From an uncultured Clostridia bacterium (lineage in GTDB: Bacteria > Bacillota > Clostridia > Oscillospirales > Acutalibacteraceae), in NCBI GenBank assembly GCA_944380855.1, contig CALWIW010000003.1, positions 1 through 64,000 of the forward strand: a stretch of DNA of 64,000 nt. The letters run 5' to 3'. The notes under the pieces were generated by a model. That model did no database searches, was not told where the DNA came from, and saw only the letters and a list, made by a program, of their open reading frames with translations. How positions within the stretch are numbered: the first letter of the stretch is position 1; each line of letters opens with the position of its first letter. Below, in pieces: positions 18,818-26,328 of this stretch. The position numbers and the translations under genes were made by a program.

Positions 18818-20179
18818 TCAGTTCTTTAAAGATTGTAAAGGAGCCGGTATTCTTCCGCCTCTGTTGACAAATTCCGCAGGTGAACCTGCTCTCAAAGGCA
18901 TAACCGGACCCATACCCAAAAGACCGCCGAAGTTCAATTCCTCGCCGGCTTTTTTGCCTATGGCAGGGATAAGTCTTACTGCAGTGGTTTTAGAGTTTAC
19001 CATTCCGATTGCCGCCTCGTCGGCAATAATTGCAGAGATTACCTCTGCTGAGGTGTCGCCGGGAACTACTATCATATCAAGGCCTACCGAGCAAACAGCG
19101 GTCATTGCCTCAAGCTTTGTAATGTCCAAAGCACCGCTTCTTGCAGCCGCAATCATTCCTGCGTCCTCGGTAACAGGAATAAATGCACCGCTTAAACCTC
19201 CCACGTGGGAAGATGCCATTACGCCGCCTTTTTTAACTGCGTCATTGAGCAAAGCAAGTGCTGCAGTTGTACCGTGACAGCCGCAAACCTCAAGTCCCAT
19301 TGCTTCAAGTATATGAGCAACGCTGTCGCCTACGGCAGGTGTGGGAGCCAATGAAAGGTCAACAATACCGAAAGGCACACAAAGACGCTTGGAAGCTTCC
19401 TGAGCAACAAGCTGTCCCATTCTGGTAATTTTAAATGCGGTTTTCTTTATCATTTCGGCAATCTGTGAAATGTCTTTGCCCTTGCCCTCCTTGGCAAGAA
19501 CAGCTCTTACAACTCCCGGACCAGAAACGCCCACGTTGATAACGCAGTCAGCCTCACCAACGCCGTGGAAGGCACCTGCCATAAAGGGGTTATCCTCCGG
19601 AGCGTTGCAGAAAACAACAAGCTTTGCGGCTCCTATGCAGTCCTTATCAGCTGTAAGCTCTGCAGATTTTTTAACCGCATATCCCATTTTCTTTACTGCG
19701 TCCATGTTTATTCCGGCTTTTGTTGAACCTATGTTTACAGAGGAGCAAACCCTTTCTGTAGAAGCTAAAGCTTCCGGAATACTCTCTATAAGAGCGTAAT
19801 CGCCGGCGGAAAAACCCTTGTGAACAAGAGCGGAATATCCTCCGATAAAGTTTATGCCCAGTGTTTCTGCGGCTCTGTCAAGAGCATAAGCAAATTTTAC
19901 TACTCTTTTGCTCTGACACGGTGCGGCAATCATGCCGATAGGAGTAACAGCTATTCTTTTGTTAATAATCGGAATACCGTACTCGTTGCTTATATCTTCG
20001 CCTGTTTTTACCAAGTCCTGACCGTAACGGCAGATTTTATCATAAATTTTGTCGCAGGCTTTGTCAATATTATCGTCAATACAGTCCAAAAGCGAAATTC
20101 CCATTGTGATTGTACGCACATCGAGATTTTCGTTGTCTATCATATTTATAGTATCAAGAATATCCTTTGTTTCAAGCAT
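18818..20179 (-). CDS. PFL family protein (UPF0210/DUF711)
   Basis: A protein of 453 residues, close to the usual family length of about 450. The N-terminus ([20 protein letters not shown], then [11 protein letters not shown]) and the glycine-rich stretches [12 protein letters not shown] and [19 protein letters not shown] are conserved in UPF0210. The fold is related to glycyl radical enzymes, but no catalytic role is established and I see no glycyl radical motif of the usual type. The start follows GAGGGAA. It is the second gene of a two-gene unit, 30 bases after the ACT-domain gene. That pairing is found widely in Firmicutes and archaea and suggests ligand-controlled function. Confidence 0.88.
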   Translation of the reverse strand: MLETKDILDTINMIDNENLDVRTITMGISLLDCIDDNIDKACDKIYDKICRYGQDLVKTGEDISNEYGIPIINKRIAVTPIGMIAAPCQSKRVVKFAYALDRAAETLGINFIGGYSALVHKGFSAGDYALIESIPEALASTERVCSSVNIGSTKAGINMDAVKKMGYAVKKSAELTADKDCIGAAKLVVFCNAPEDNPFMAGAFHGVGEADCVINVGVSGPGVVRAVLAKEGKGKDISQIAEMIKKTAFKITRMGQLVAQEASKRLCVPFGIVDLSLAPTPAVGDSVAHILEAMGLEVCGCHGTTAALALLNDAVKKGGVMASSHVGGLSGAFIPVTEDAGMIAAARSGALDITKLEAMTAVCSVGLDMIVVPGDTSAEVISAIIADEAAIGMVNSKTTAVRLIPAIGKKAGEELNFGGLLGMGPVMPLRAGSPAEFVNRGGRIPAPLQSLKN

Positions 20180-20212
20180 AAAAAATTCCCTCGTATCTGC
20201 TTTTATAGTTTT

Positions 20213-20482
20213 TTAAATTTTGTGCATACTGTTGAAGATATCTTCATGCATTACATGAACCTTCATTCCCATGGAATTTCCTGCTTTTTCAAGCTCTTTT
20301 TGAACCTCTGACAGCATAATCTTGGAGCTGTCGATTTCAATAAGCATTATCATGGCAAAAACGTCCTGCAAAACGCTCTGGGTTACCTCAAGAATATTAG
20401 CGTGAACATTTGCACAGGCACTTGACACTTTGCTTAAAATTCCGATTTCGTCTTTTCCGATTACGGTTACAATAGCTTTCAT
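20213..20482 (-). CDS. ACT domain protein
   Basis: A protein of 89 residues consisting of one ACT domain (MKAIVTVIGKDEIGILSKVS, then NVHANILEVTQSVLQDVFAM) and a short tail. ACT domains bind amino acids or other small ligands. The start is the second of two adjacent ATGs (20482), 6 bases after AGGAGG; the first would sit too close. It precedes the UPF0210 gene in one unit with a promoter at 20545-20574. It resembles the GcvR-like UPF0237 group. Confidence 0.88.
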   Translation of the reverse strand: MKAIVTVIGKDEIGILSKVSSACANVHANILEVTQSVLQDVFAMIMLIEIDSSKIMLSEVQKELEKAGNSMGMKVHVMHEDIFNSMHKI

Positions 20483-20544
20483 CATTTTCCTCCTGTTACT
20501 TTTGCACCGGATAAATCCGTACATTTTTAAATATTAACGCTCTT

Positions 20545-20574
20545 ATTATACTATATTATGTGGTGAATTGTAAA
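20545..20574 (-). promoter_or_regulatory. Promoter of the ACT/UPF0210 unit
   Basis: On the minus strand: TTTACA, an 18-base spacer, and TATAAT, about 63 bases before the ACT gene start. Confidence 0.65.
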
Positions 20575-20679
20575 GCATAAACCGCCTTTATTTGCCAAAG
20601 CCTGCATTTTATAAGGGTAAAAATTGCAATACAGGAGAAAAAGCCCCGATTTTGAAAGGTAACAGCCAATGCAGTTGTA

Positions 20680-20708
20680 TTGCATACAGCATTGTATTAT
20701 GTTAAAAT
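20680..20708 (+). promoter_or_regulatory. Promoter of the PHP phosphatase gene
   Basis: TTGCAT, a 17-base spacer, and TAAAAT, ending 20 bases before the ATG. The leader is therefore very short. A repeated TTGTAT lies in and just before the spacer. Confidence 0.5.
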
Positions 20709-20727
20709 AACCCAAGGGGGATTTATC

Positions 20728-21543
20728 ATGATAATTTGTGACAGCCACGTTCATTCAAAATTTTCCTTTGACGGTGAATGTTCGGCAGAGATGCTGTGCA
20801 GTTGTGCCGTAGAAAAGGGAATATCATCTATTACAATAACAGACCATTGCGAGGTTGAGTGTCTTCATACCTCAGAAACAGAATACGGTGATATGAGAAA
20901 AAATATTCCCTTATCCTTTGAAGCGTCTAAGCAGGCCGCAGGGGAATTTGCGGGAAAGCTTGATGTATATACAGGGGTTGAGATGGGTCAGCCTCTTTCA
21001 AATCCGGAGTTAAGGGAAGAGATACTCAGCAAAGGTCAAATTGACTTTGTTTTGGCTTCTCTTCATAGCCTTGACGAAACAGAGGATTTTTATTATTTAA
21101 AATATACCGAGGATAATGTGAAGACATATCTTGAAAGATATTTTTCTCAGCTTTTGGATATTTCTCTGTGGGACGGCTTCGACAGCCTGGCTCACCTTAC
21201 ATATCCTATCAGATATATGTACGCACAGCTTGAAAAAATGCCGGATTTAAAACCATACGGTGAGGTTATAGACGAGATTTTCCGCAACCTTGTAAAAAAT
21301 AAAAAAGCGTTGGAAATAAATGTCGGAGGCTGCCGAAGTGCGGTAAAAGCTCCTCAGCCTGACTTTGACCTTGTTAAAAGATTCAGGCAGGCGGGCGGAA
21401 AATATCTTACTTTCGGAAGTGACGCCCATAATACCCAAGCTTTAGGAGCATATTTTGAAAAGGCAAGGGAAATAGCTGTAAAGGCAGGCTTTGACTGCTA
21501 TTATGTGTATAAAAATCATCAGCCTGTACCGATTATGCTTTAA
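20728..21543 (+). CDS. PHP domain histidinol-phosphatase family protein
   Basis: A protein of 271 residues. The PHP metal-binding motifs are clear: CDSHVHSKFSFDGE at the N-terminus, ITDHCEVE near 40, GVEMGQP near 80, LASLHSLD near 110, and FGSDAHN near the C-terminus. It matches the HisK/HisJ group, which removes phosphate from histidinol phosphate, usually with Mn, Zn or Fe. No other histidine genes are nearby, so a related phosphoesterase role is possible. The start at 20728 follows AAGGGGG; a longer in-frame ATG at 20680 lies in the promoter. Confidence 0.85.
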   Translation: MIICDSHVHSKFSFDGECSAEMLCSCAVEKGISSITITDHCEVECLHTSETEYGDMRKNIPLSFEASKQAAGEFAGKLDVYTGVEMGQPLSNPELREEILSKGQIDFVLASLHSLDETEDFYYLKYTEDNVKTYLERYFSQLLDISLWDGFDSLAHLTYPIRYMYAQLEKMPDLKPYGEVIDEIFRNLVKNKKALEINVGGCRSAVKAPQPDFDLVKRFRQAGGKYLTFGSDAHNTQALGAYFEKAREIAVKAGFDCYYVYKNHQPVPIML

Positions 21544-21552
21544 AAGAAATGC

Positions 21553-21783
21553 TCTTTGTCTACAGTTGTGTAAAAAGTGAATTTAGAAAAATAAAGAGTT
21601 ATCGGGGGAACACAGACGTGGGTTCACGGCAAAAAACAGTTCACAGGACTGTTTTTTGTTCACTCCTGTGTTTTTTTGCAGCATTTTAAGACCTTGGAGG
21701 ACGCTGTCCTCCAAACCGCCTGCCAAAGGGACAGTGGTCCCTTTGGAATCCCAAAATTTCCCAAAAAACATTTGCTATACAAC
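21553..21783 (+). repeat. Dispersed intergenic hairpin repeat, copy 1
   Basis: About 231 bp, nearly identical over its length to the reverse complement of 26039-26266 and to the piece at 63899-64000. It holds a GAAC/GTTC hairpin (21606-21627) and a 10-bp stem AAAAAACAGT/ACTGTTTTTT (21631-21657). Next is a 9-bp stem TTGGAGGAC/GTCCTCCAA with a 3-base loop (21694-21714), and last a 10-bp stem CCAAAGGGAC/GTCCCTTTGG (21723-21746). The ends carry a weak inverted repeat (GTTGTGTA near the left, TATACAAC at the right). No conserved reading frame is shared by the copies. It fills most of the gene-free stretch 21544-21915, starting 9 bases after the PHP gene stop. It may be a MITE-like element or an RNA-forming repeat. 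Confidence 0.9.
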
Positions 21784-21795
21784 CAAAAGAAAATC

Positions 21796-21838
21796 AAAAC
21801 GGATACCCAATGTGTTTTGCAAAGGGTATCCGTTTTTT
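21796..21838 (+). terminator. Intrinsic terminator after repeat copy 1
   Basis: A perfect 13-bp stem (AAAACGGATACCC with its complement), a 15-base loop and a T-rich tail. It probably once ended the PHP gene transcript; the repeat now lies between. Confidence 0.88.
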
Positions 21839-21852
21839 ATTAAAAACAATTA

Positions 21853-21881
21853 TTAACAACCTTATTGTATTTTCATATTAT
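21853..21881 (+). promoter_or_regulatory. Candidate promoter of the cwlJ-gerQ pair
   Basis: TTAACA, a 17-base spacer, and TATTAT. The family is expected to be expressed in the mother cell by a sporulation sigma factor. The AT-rich stretch also holds CATATTATAT, so the sigma factor cannot be decided by eye. Confidence 0.4.
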
Positions 21882-21915
21882 ATAATGTTAAACCGCAAAT
21901 AAAGGGGTGTTAGGT

Positions 21916-22359
21916 TTGGCTTTTGATACAAGGGAATTGTTTGCCCGCTTAATTCAATGTGAGGCGGGTGGAGAAGGAAACGACGGAATGAGAGCGGTTG
22001 CCTCTATTATTGTAAACCGAGCCAGTGTTGAAACAGGCGAGTTCTCAAGAATAAGCAACGGAGGCGACGTAAGAGCTATCATTGAACAGCAGGGACAGTT
22101 TACCTGTATGAAAACAGAGGTGGGAGGAATATATAACTCCCAAAATGTTTATAATATGGACCCTGATGAGGAGCATTATGAAATTGCAGACTGGGCTTTG
22201 GCAGGAAATACTTTTCCGCCGGTGGGTAATTCTTTGTTTTTCTTTAATCCCTACAGTCCGGACTGTCCGCCTTATTTTCCGACAAAAGTCGGAGTGATTT
22301 ACAACAGAGTCGGAGCACATTGTTTTTATGCACCGACGCCGTTATATGACAAAACATAA
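21916..22359 (+). CDS. cwlJ: Spore cortex-lytic cell wall hydrolase, CwlJ-like
   Basis: A protein of 147 residues consisting of one Hydrolase_2 (SleB/CwlJ) domain without signal peptide or peptidoglycan-binding domain, like the CwlJ subgroup (about 140 residues). The catalytic Glu lies in LIQCEAGGEGNDGMRAVASI; the ends NSLFFFNPYSPDCPP and GAHCFYAPTP match CwlJ. It cleaves cortex muramic-lactam peptidoglycan during germination and is held in the coat. The start TTG (21916) is 8 bases after AAAGGGG; a GTG at 21907 would overlap that site. It is followed after 14 bases by a GerQ-like gene, the known partner needed for CwlJ in Bacillus. Confidence 0.85.
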   Translation: MAFDTRELFARLIQCEAGGEGNDGMRAVASIIVNRASVETGEFSRISNGGDVRAIIEQQGQFTCMKTEVGGIYNSQNVYNMDPDEEHYEIADWALAGNTFPPVGNSLFFFNPYSPDCPPYFPTKVGVIYNRVGAHCFYAPTPLYDKT

Positions 22360-22373
22360 GGGAGCGATTTTTT

Positions 22374-23012
22374 ATGAGCAACAGTATTGACTTGGGAAAG
22401 ATTTACGGTGTAGGAAGTTGTCCGGAAGACGGCTGCGTGTATACAGGAGTAGTAAATCCGAATATTCCTTCATTGGAACAAATTGCGGCGTATAATATCG
22501 CACTGAGCAAAGGCGTGGAAATTCTTCCTGAATATCAGGACAAAAGTCCTGTGCAGAATAAACCCAACAATACCAAAGACAGCGACAAAAATCAGATTCA
22601 GAACAGTCAAACTCCGAGTACCTTGCCTTATTTCCCTCCTCAGGATTTTGTTCCTACGCCTTCAACAACAATAGGATACGGTCCGGATACCGGTATGAAA
22701 GACATGAGTAATCAAAACATGAGGGAAATGACACAGGAAGAAAGACTGAACGAGATGAACAGCGGAATTAACAGCTACAGCGATGCGTTCCCTGTTACCT
22801 CAGAGAGCATACAGTTTTTAAACGGTTTTATCCGAACCCAAATAGGACGCCGTGTTCATGTTGATTTCCTTGTGGGAAGCAATACCATGACATCAAAAGA
22901 GGGTTTCCTGCTTGGCGTCGGTGCAAACTATATCCTTATAAATGAAATTGATACCAACGATATTACAGCCTGCGACTTTTATAATATAAAATTTATCAGA
23001 ATTTTTTACTGA
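22374..23012 (+). CDS. gerQ: GerQ-like spore coat protein
   Basis: A protein of 212 residues. Residues 1-140 are low complexity, rich in Asn, Pro, Ser and Gln, with no signal peptide. Residues 145-212 (ESIQFLNGFIRTQIGRRVHV, GFLLGVGANYILINEI, FYNIKFIRIFY) resemble the C-terminal GerQ domain, with a GK/GR-V-V strand, a glycine-rich turn and a final IxFIxI strand. GerQ anchors CwlJ in the coat of Bacillus spores. The recognition depends on this domain and on the adjacent cwlJ gene; similarity is modest. GGGAGCG precedes the ATG. Confidence 0.7.
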   Translation: MSNSIDLGKIYGVGSCPEDGCVYTGVVNPNIPSLEQIAAYNIALSKGVEILPEYQDKSPVQNKPNNTKDSDKNQIQNSQTPSTLPYFPPQDFVPTPSTTIGYGPDTGMKDMSNQNMREMTQEERLNEMNSGINSYSDAFPVTSESIQFLNGFIRTQIGRRVHVDFLVGSNTMTSKEGFLLGVGANYILINEIDTNDITACDFYNIKFIRIFY

Positions 23013-23024
23013 TGTTTTGGAAAT

Positions 23025-24149
23025 TTACAGAGTTTCCAGAAGTTCAACAATAACAGAATTAGAGAGCAAAAATCCCTGCGGAGTTAAAAAAAGTCTGCGG
23101 GGATTTTTTTCTACAGTACATAAGCCTGCATTTTGAAACAGCCGGGCTTTGCGGTAAAAAATTTCCGAAACAGAGAGGTTAAAAGTTTTTTCAAATTCGG
23201 AAATAAGCAGTCCGGATTTAAGTCGGAGTTTTAGCATAATATAGGTTTCAATATCCGAGCAGTCCTCATCTCTGTGCCAGATATTTTGACGGAATTTCTC
23301 AATGCTTCTGTCATAGTAAAACCTCTTACCTTCAATAAACGAATGAGCCGACGGCCCTATGCCTAAATAATCTTCCATATTCCAGTATTTTAAATTATGC
23401 CTGCTTTCATATCCGGGCTTTGAAAAATTCGATATTTCATACTGCAAAAACCCTTTATTTTCCAAAAGCTCACAGGATTTTAAATAGAGATTGGCTTGAA
23501 TATCTTCATCGGGAAATTCATAGTCGCTGCGGTTTTTCCAAAACCTTGTATTTTTCTCAACCTTTAAAATATATGAAGATATATGTGTTATATTAAGTGA
23601 GGAACAAAAATCAATGGTATATTTTAAAGAGCTTTCCGTCTGCTTCGGTATTCCCAGCATTACGTCGATAGAGATGTTGGGAATACCGCTTTTTTGTGCT
23701 TTTTCCACGGTGTTTTTTACATCGTCGTTTGTATGCTTTCTGCCAAGAAGAAAAAGCTCTTCTGGTACGGCAGTCTGCATTCCCACAGAAAGCCTGTTTA
23801 TGCCGCAGCTATTTAAAATGTCAAAGTCAAATTCCTGAGAAACGCACTCGGGATTTGCTTCAACTGTTATTTCGCAATTATCGGCAACGCTGAAATATTT
23901 TCTTATTTCATCTATAATTGATGAAATTCCTAAAGCACCGATTATGCTGGGAGTGCCTCCTCCGAAATAAACCGTATCCACAGTGCGGTTGGGATATTTC
24001 TCGGAAAAATACTTTATTTTGTCTTTCAGCAGGTCGGTATATAGAGAATACCTTTCCTCGTTTCCACGCATACTGAAAAAATCACAGTATGCACATTTTG
24101 AGCCGCAGAAAGGAATATGAATATAAAGCCCTAAAGTTTTTGAATTCAC
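23025..24149 (-). CDS. hemW: Radical SAM haem chaperone HemW
   Basis: A protein of 374 residues. The radical SAM cluster motif CX3CX2C is in YIHIPFCGSKCAYCDF. The extra downstream Cys/Phe, the GGGTPS motif (VDTVYFGGGTPSII) and the C-terminal HemW region (LKYWNMEDYLGIGPSAHSFI) follow. HemW was long called coproporphyrinogen oxidase but binds and delivers haem. The GTG at 24149, 7 bases after AAGGAGG, is chosen; the longer reading up to 24266 carries a non-homologous hydrophobic prefix and overlaps a leader hairpin. It is convergent with the cwlJ-gerQ pair. Confidence 0.92.
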   Translation of the reverse strand: MNSKTLGLYIHIPFCGSKCAYCDFFSMRGNEERYSLYTDLLKDKIKYFSEKYPNRTVDTVYFGGGTPSIIGALGISSIIDEIRKYFSVADNCEITVEANPECVSQEFDFDILNSCGINRLSVGMQTAVPEELFLLGRKHTNDDVKNTVEKAQKSGIPNISIDVMLGIPKQTESSLKYTIDFCSSLNITHISSYILKVEKNTRFWKNRSDYEFPDEDIQANLYLKSCELLENKGFLQYEISNFSKPGYESRHNLKYWNMEDYLGIGPSAHSFIEGKRFYYDRSIEKFRQNIWHRDEDCSDIETYIMLKLRLKSGLLISEFEKTFNLSVSEIFYRKARLFQNAGLCTVEKNPRRLFLTPQGFLLSNSVIVELLETL

Positions 24150-24176
24150 CGTAAAAACCTCCTTAGAAAGGGGAGA

Positions 24177-24205
24177 GGGGCAGAAACCATAAAAGCTTCT
24201 GCCCC
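24177..24205 (-). promoter_or_regulatory. Hairpin in the hemW leader
   Basis: A perfect 9-bp stem (GGGGCAGAA with TTCTGCCCC) and 11-base loop sits just upstream of the hemW ribosome site on the minus strand. The stem lacks a clean U-run. It could be an attenuator, a stability element or a protein site. Confidence 0.45.
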
Positions 24206-24372
24206 AATTTGGAAGGTATATGAAAAAATATGAAAAAAAGCTAAATTCTATCGTAAGAACACACACCGTCTCCTTACGTCAAAATAATAATACACTAAAA
24301 TGAATAAAATGTCAAGAGTTTTTCTGATTAATTTGCTTAATGTGCTAATTTTTTATATTTTTTCTCTAATTG

Positions 24373-24401
24373 TTGACTGGATAGAGAGAAAATAGTAAAA
24401 T
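24373..24401 (+). promoter_or_regulatory. Promoter of prfC
   Basis: TTGACT, a 17-base spacer, and TAAAAT, about 40 bases before the GTG start. Confidence 0.7.
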
Positions 24402-24440
24402 AATAAAGATAGAAATTTTTAGGCAAGCGGAGGAAATAAA

Positions 24441-26027
24441 GTGTCAGATTTAAAAAATCAGATTGACAAGCGAAGAACTTTTGCGATTATTTCGCACCCT
24501 GACGCAGGTAAAACAACACTTACGGAAAAACTGCTCCTTTACGGCGGAGCTATCAATGTTGCAGGTTCTGTAAAAGGAAAGAAAACCGCAAAACACGCCG
24601 TTTCGGACTGGATGGAAATAGAAAAACAGAGAGGTATTTCCGTTACTTCTTCTGTGCTTCAGTTTAATTATAACGGATACTGTATAAATATTTTGGATAC
24701 CCCGGGACACCAGGATTTCTCCGAGGATACCTACAGAACTCTTATGGCTGCCGATTCTGCGGTAATGGTAATAGACGCTTCTAAAGGTGTTGAAAACCAG
24801 ACAAAAAAGCTTTTTAAGGTATGTGTAATGCGTCATATACCTATTATTACATTTATAAACAAGATGGACAGGGACGCAAAAAGCCCTTATGACCTTTTGG
24901 AAGATATAGAAAATGTTCTGGGAATAAACACCTGCCCCATGAACTGGCCTATTGCCTCAGGTAAAGAATTCAGAGGCGTTTACGACAGAAGCAAAAAAGA
25001 GATACTTTGCTTTACCGCAAACAACGGTCAGCATGAGGTTGAAAAAAAGACTGTATCTCCCGACGACCCTGAGCTTGAAAAATATGTTGGTTCTCTCCAT
25101 AAGCAGGAGCTTTTGGACGATATAGAGCTTTTGGACGGAGCAGGCGACGAATTTGATATCGAAGCTGTCAGAACGGGAAAGCTTACGCCTGTATTTTTCG
25201 GTTCTGCTTTGACGAATTTCGGTGTAGAGCCTTTTCTTGAGGAGTTTTTAAAGCTTACAACACCTCCCCTTCCCAGAGAAACCATAGAGGGTGTAGTTCA
25301 GCCCTATGACGACAGTTTTTCAGCCTTTGTATTTAAAATTCAGGCAAACATGAACAAGGCACACAGGGACAGGATTGCTTTTATGAGAATTTGCTCCGGC
25401 AAATTCCAAAAGGATATGGAAGTATATCATGTTCAGGGTGAGAAAAAAATAAGACTTTCCCAGCCACAGCAGATTATGGCACAGGAAAGAGAGATAATTG
25501 ACGAGGCGTATGCCGGAGATATTATCGGTGTTTTTGACCCGGGTATTTTTTCCATAGGTGATACCATATGTACGGCATCGAATAAAGTAAAGTTTAAGGG
25601 TATTCCTACCTTTGCTCCTGAGCATTTTTCTCTTGTAAGACAAAAAGATACAATGAAAAGAAAGCAGTTTGTAAAGGGAACAACTCAAATTGCTCAGGAA
25701 GGTGCTATTCAGGTATTCCGCGAGCTTGACGCAGGTATGGAAGAGGTTATTGTCGGAGTTGTAGGCGTTCTTCAGTTTGATGTTTTTAAATACAGACTTG
25801 AAAACGAATATAATGTAGATGTAATTATGGAGGGTCTGCCTTATCAGTTTATAAGGTGGATCGGCAACAAGGACGTTGATCCTAAAAAGCTTGACCTTGC
25901 ATCTGATACAAAACGTATATGTGATATGCGTGGAAATAATCTTCTGCTCTTTACAAGCTATTGGAGCATAGACTGGGCTTTGGAGCATAACAAAGGACTT
26001 ATCCTTGAAGAATTCGGAAATGTATAA
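24441..26027 (+). CDS. prfC: Peptide chain release factor 3
   Basis: A GTPase of 528 residues that removes RF1 and RF2 from ribosomes after termination. The G motifs are complete: SHPDAGKTTLTEKL, DTPGHQDFSEDT and NKMDRDAK. The N-terminus RRTFAIISHPDAGKTT and switch-region KQRGISVTSSV are RF3-specific among EF-G-like factors, and the length is usual. It starts with GTG after GGAGG. It is monocistronic, and prfB lies 1.5 kb downstream. The repeat copy 2 follows directly. Confidence 0.95.
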   Translation: MSDLKNQIDKRRTFAIISHPDAGKTTLTEKLLLYGGAINVAGSVKGKKTAKHAVSDWMEIEKQRGISVTSSVLQFNYNGYCINILDTPGHQDFSEDTYRTLMAADSAVMVIDASKGVENQTKKLFKVCVMRHIPIITFINKMDRDAKSPYDLLEDIENVLGINTCPMNWPIASGKEFRGVYDRSKKEILCFTANNGQHEVEKKTVSPDDPELEKYVGSLHKQELLDDIELLDGAGDEFDIEAVRTGKLTPVFFGSALTNFGVEPFLEEFLKLTTPPLPRETIEGVVQPYDDSFSAFVFKIQANMNKAHRDRIAFMRICSGKFQKDMEVYHVQGEKKIRLSQPQQIMAQEREIIDEAYAGDIIGVFDPGIFSIGDTICTASNKVKFKGIPTFAPEHFSLVRQKDTMKRKQFVKGTTQIAQEGAIQVFRELDAGMEEVIVGVVGVLQFDVFKYRLENEYNVDVIMEGLPYQFIRWIGNKDVDPKKLDLASDTKRICDMRGNNLLLFTSYWSIDWALEHNKGLILEEFGNV

Positions 26028-26038
26028 ATGAAATAAAT

Positions 26039-26266
26039 GTTGTATAGCAAATGTTGTGCAAAAATTTTGGGATGCCAAAAGGACGATTGTCCCTTTGGCA
26101 GGTGGTTTGGAGGACAGCGTCCTCCAAGGTCTTAAGATGCGGTAAAAACGCAGGAGAGGAGCAAAAAACAGTCCGGTGAACTGTTTTTTGCCGTGAACCC
26201 ACGTCTGTGTTCCCCGATAACTCTTTTTTATCTGAATTTTACTTTTTACACAACTTTTGACAAAGA
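26039..26266 (-). repeat. Dispersed intergenic hairpin repeat, copy 2
   Basis: About 228 bp, reverse-complementary to copy 1 and matching it from end to end with scattered substitutions and small gaps. All hairpins are kept. The TTGGAGGAC stem and loop are identical, and loops of the other stems vary. In the CCAAAGGGAC stem one arm base differs and would form G-U on the RNA of this strand, but A-C on the other. It begins 11 bases after the prfC stop and ends 13 bases before a strong hairpin. It occupies most of the gene-free stretch 26028-26328. Confidence 0.9.
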
Positions 26267-26279
26267 ACCGAAATAAATT

Positions 26280-26315
26280 ATCCCCTTTGCGGAAAGTTTT
26301 ACCGTCAAAGGGGAT
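26280..26315. terminator. Bidirectional terminator between prfC and the RING gene
   Basis: A perfect 10-bp stem (ATCCCCTTTG with CAAAGGGGAT) and 16-base loop, followed by TTTCTTTT on the plus strand and AATTTATTT on the minus strand. It lies between two convergent genes. Confidence 0.8.
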
Positions 26316-26328
26316 TTTCTTTTAATGC

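Noticed and set aside
21583..21856. Open frames of about 60 residues on both strands inside the repeat and after it, and a similar one at 25999-26202.
   Set aside because: The frames are not conserved between copies, lack ribosome sites and run through perfect hairpins. The repeats look non-coding.
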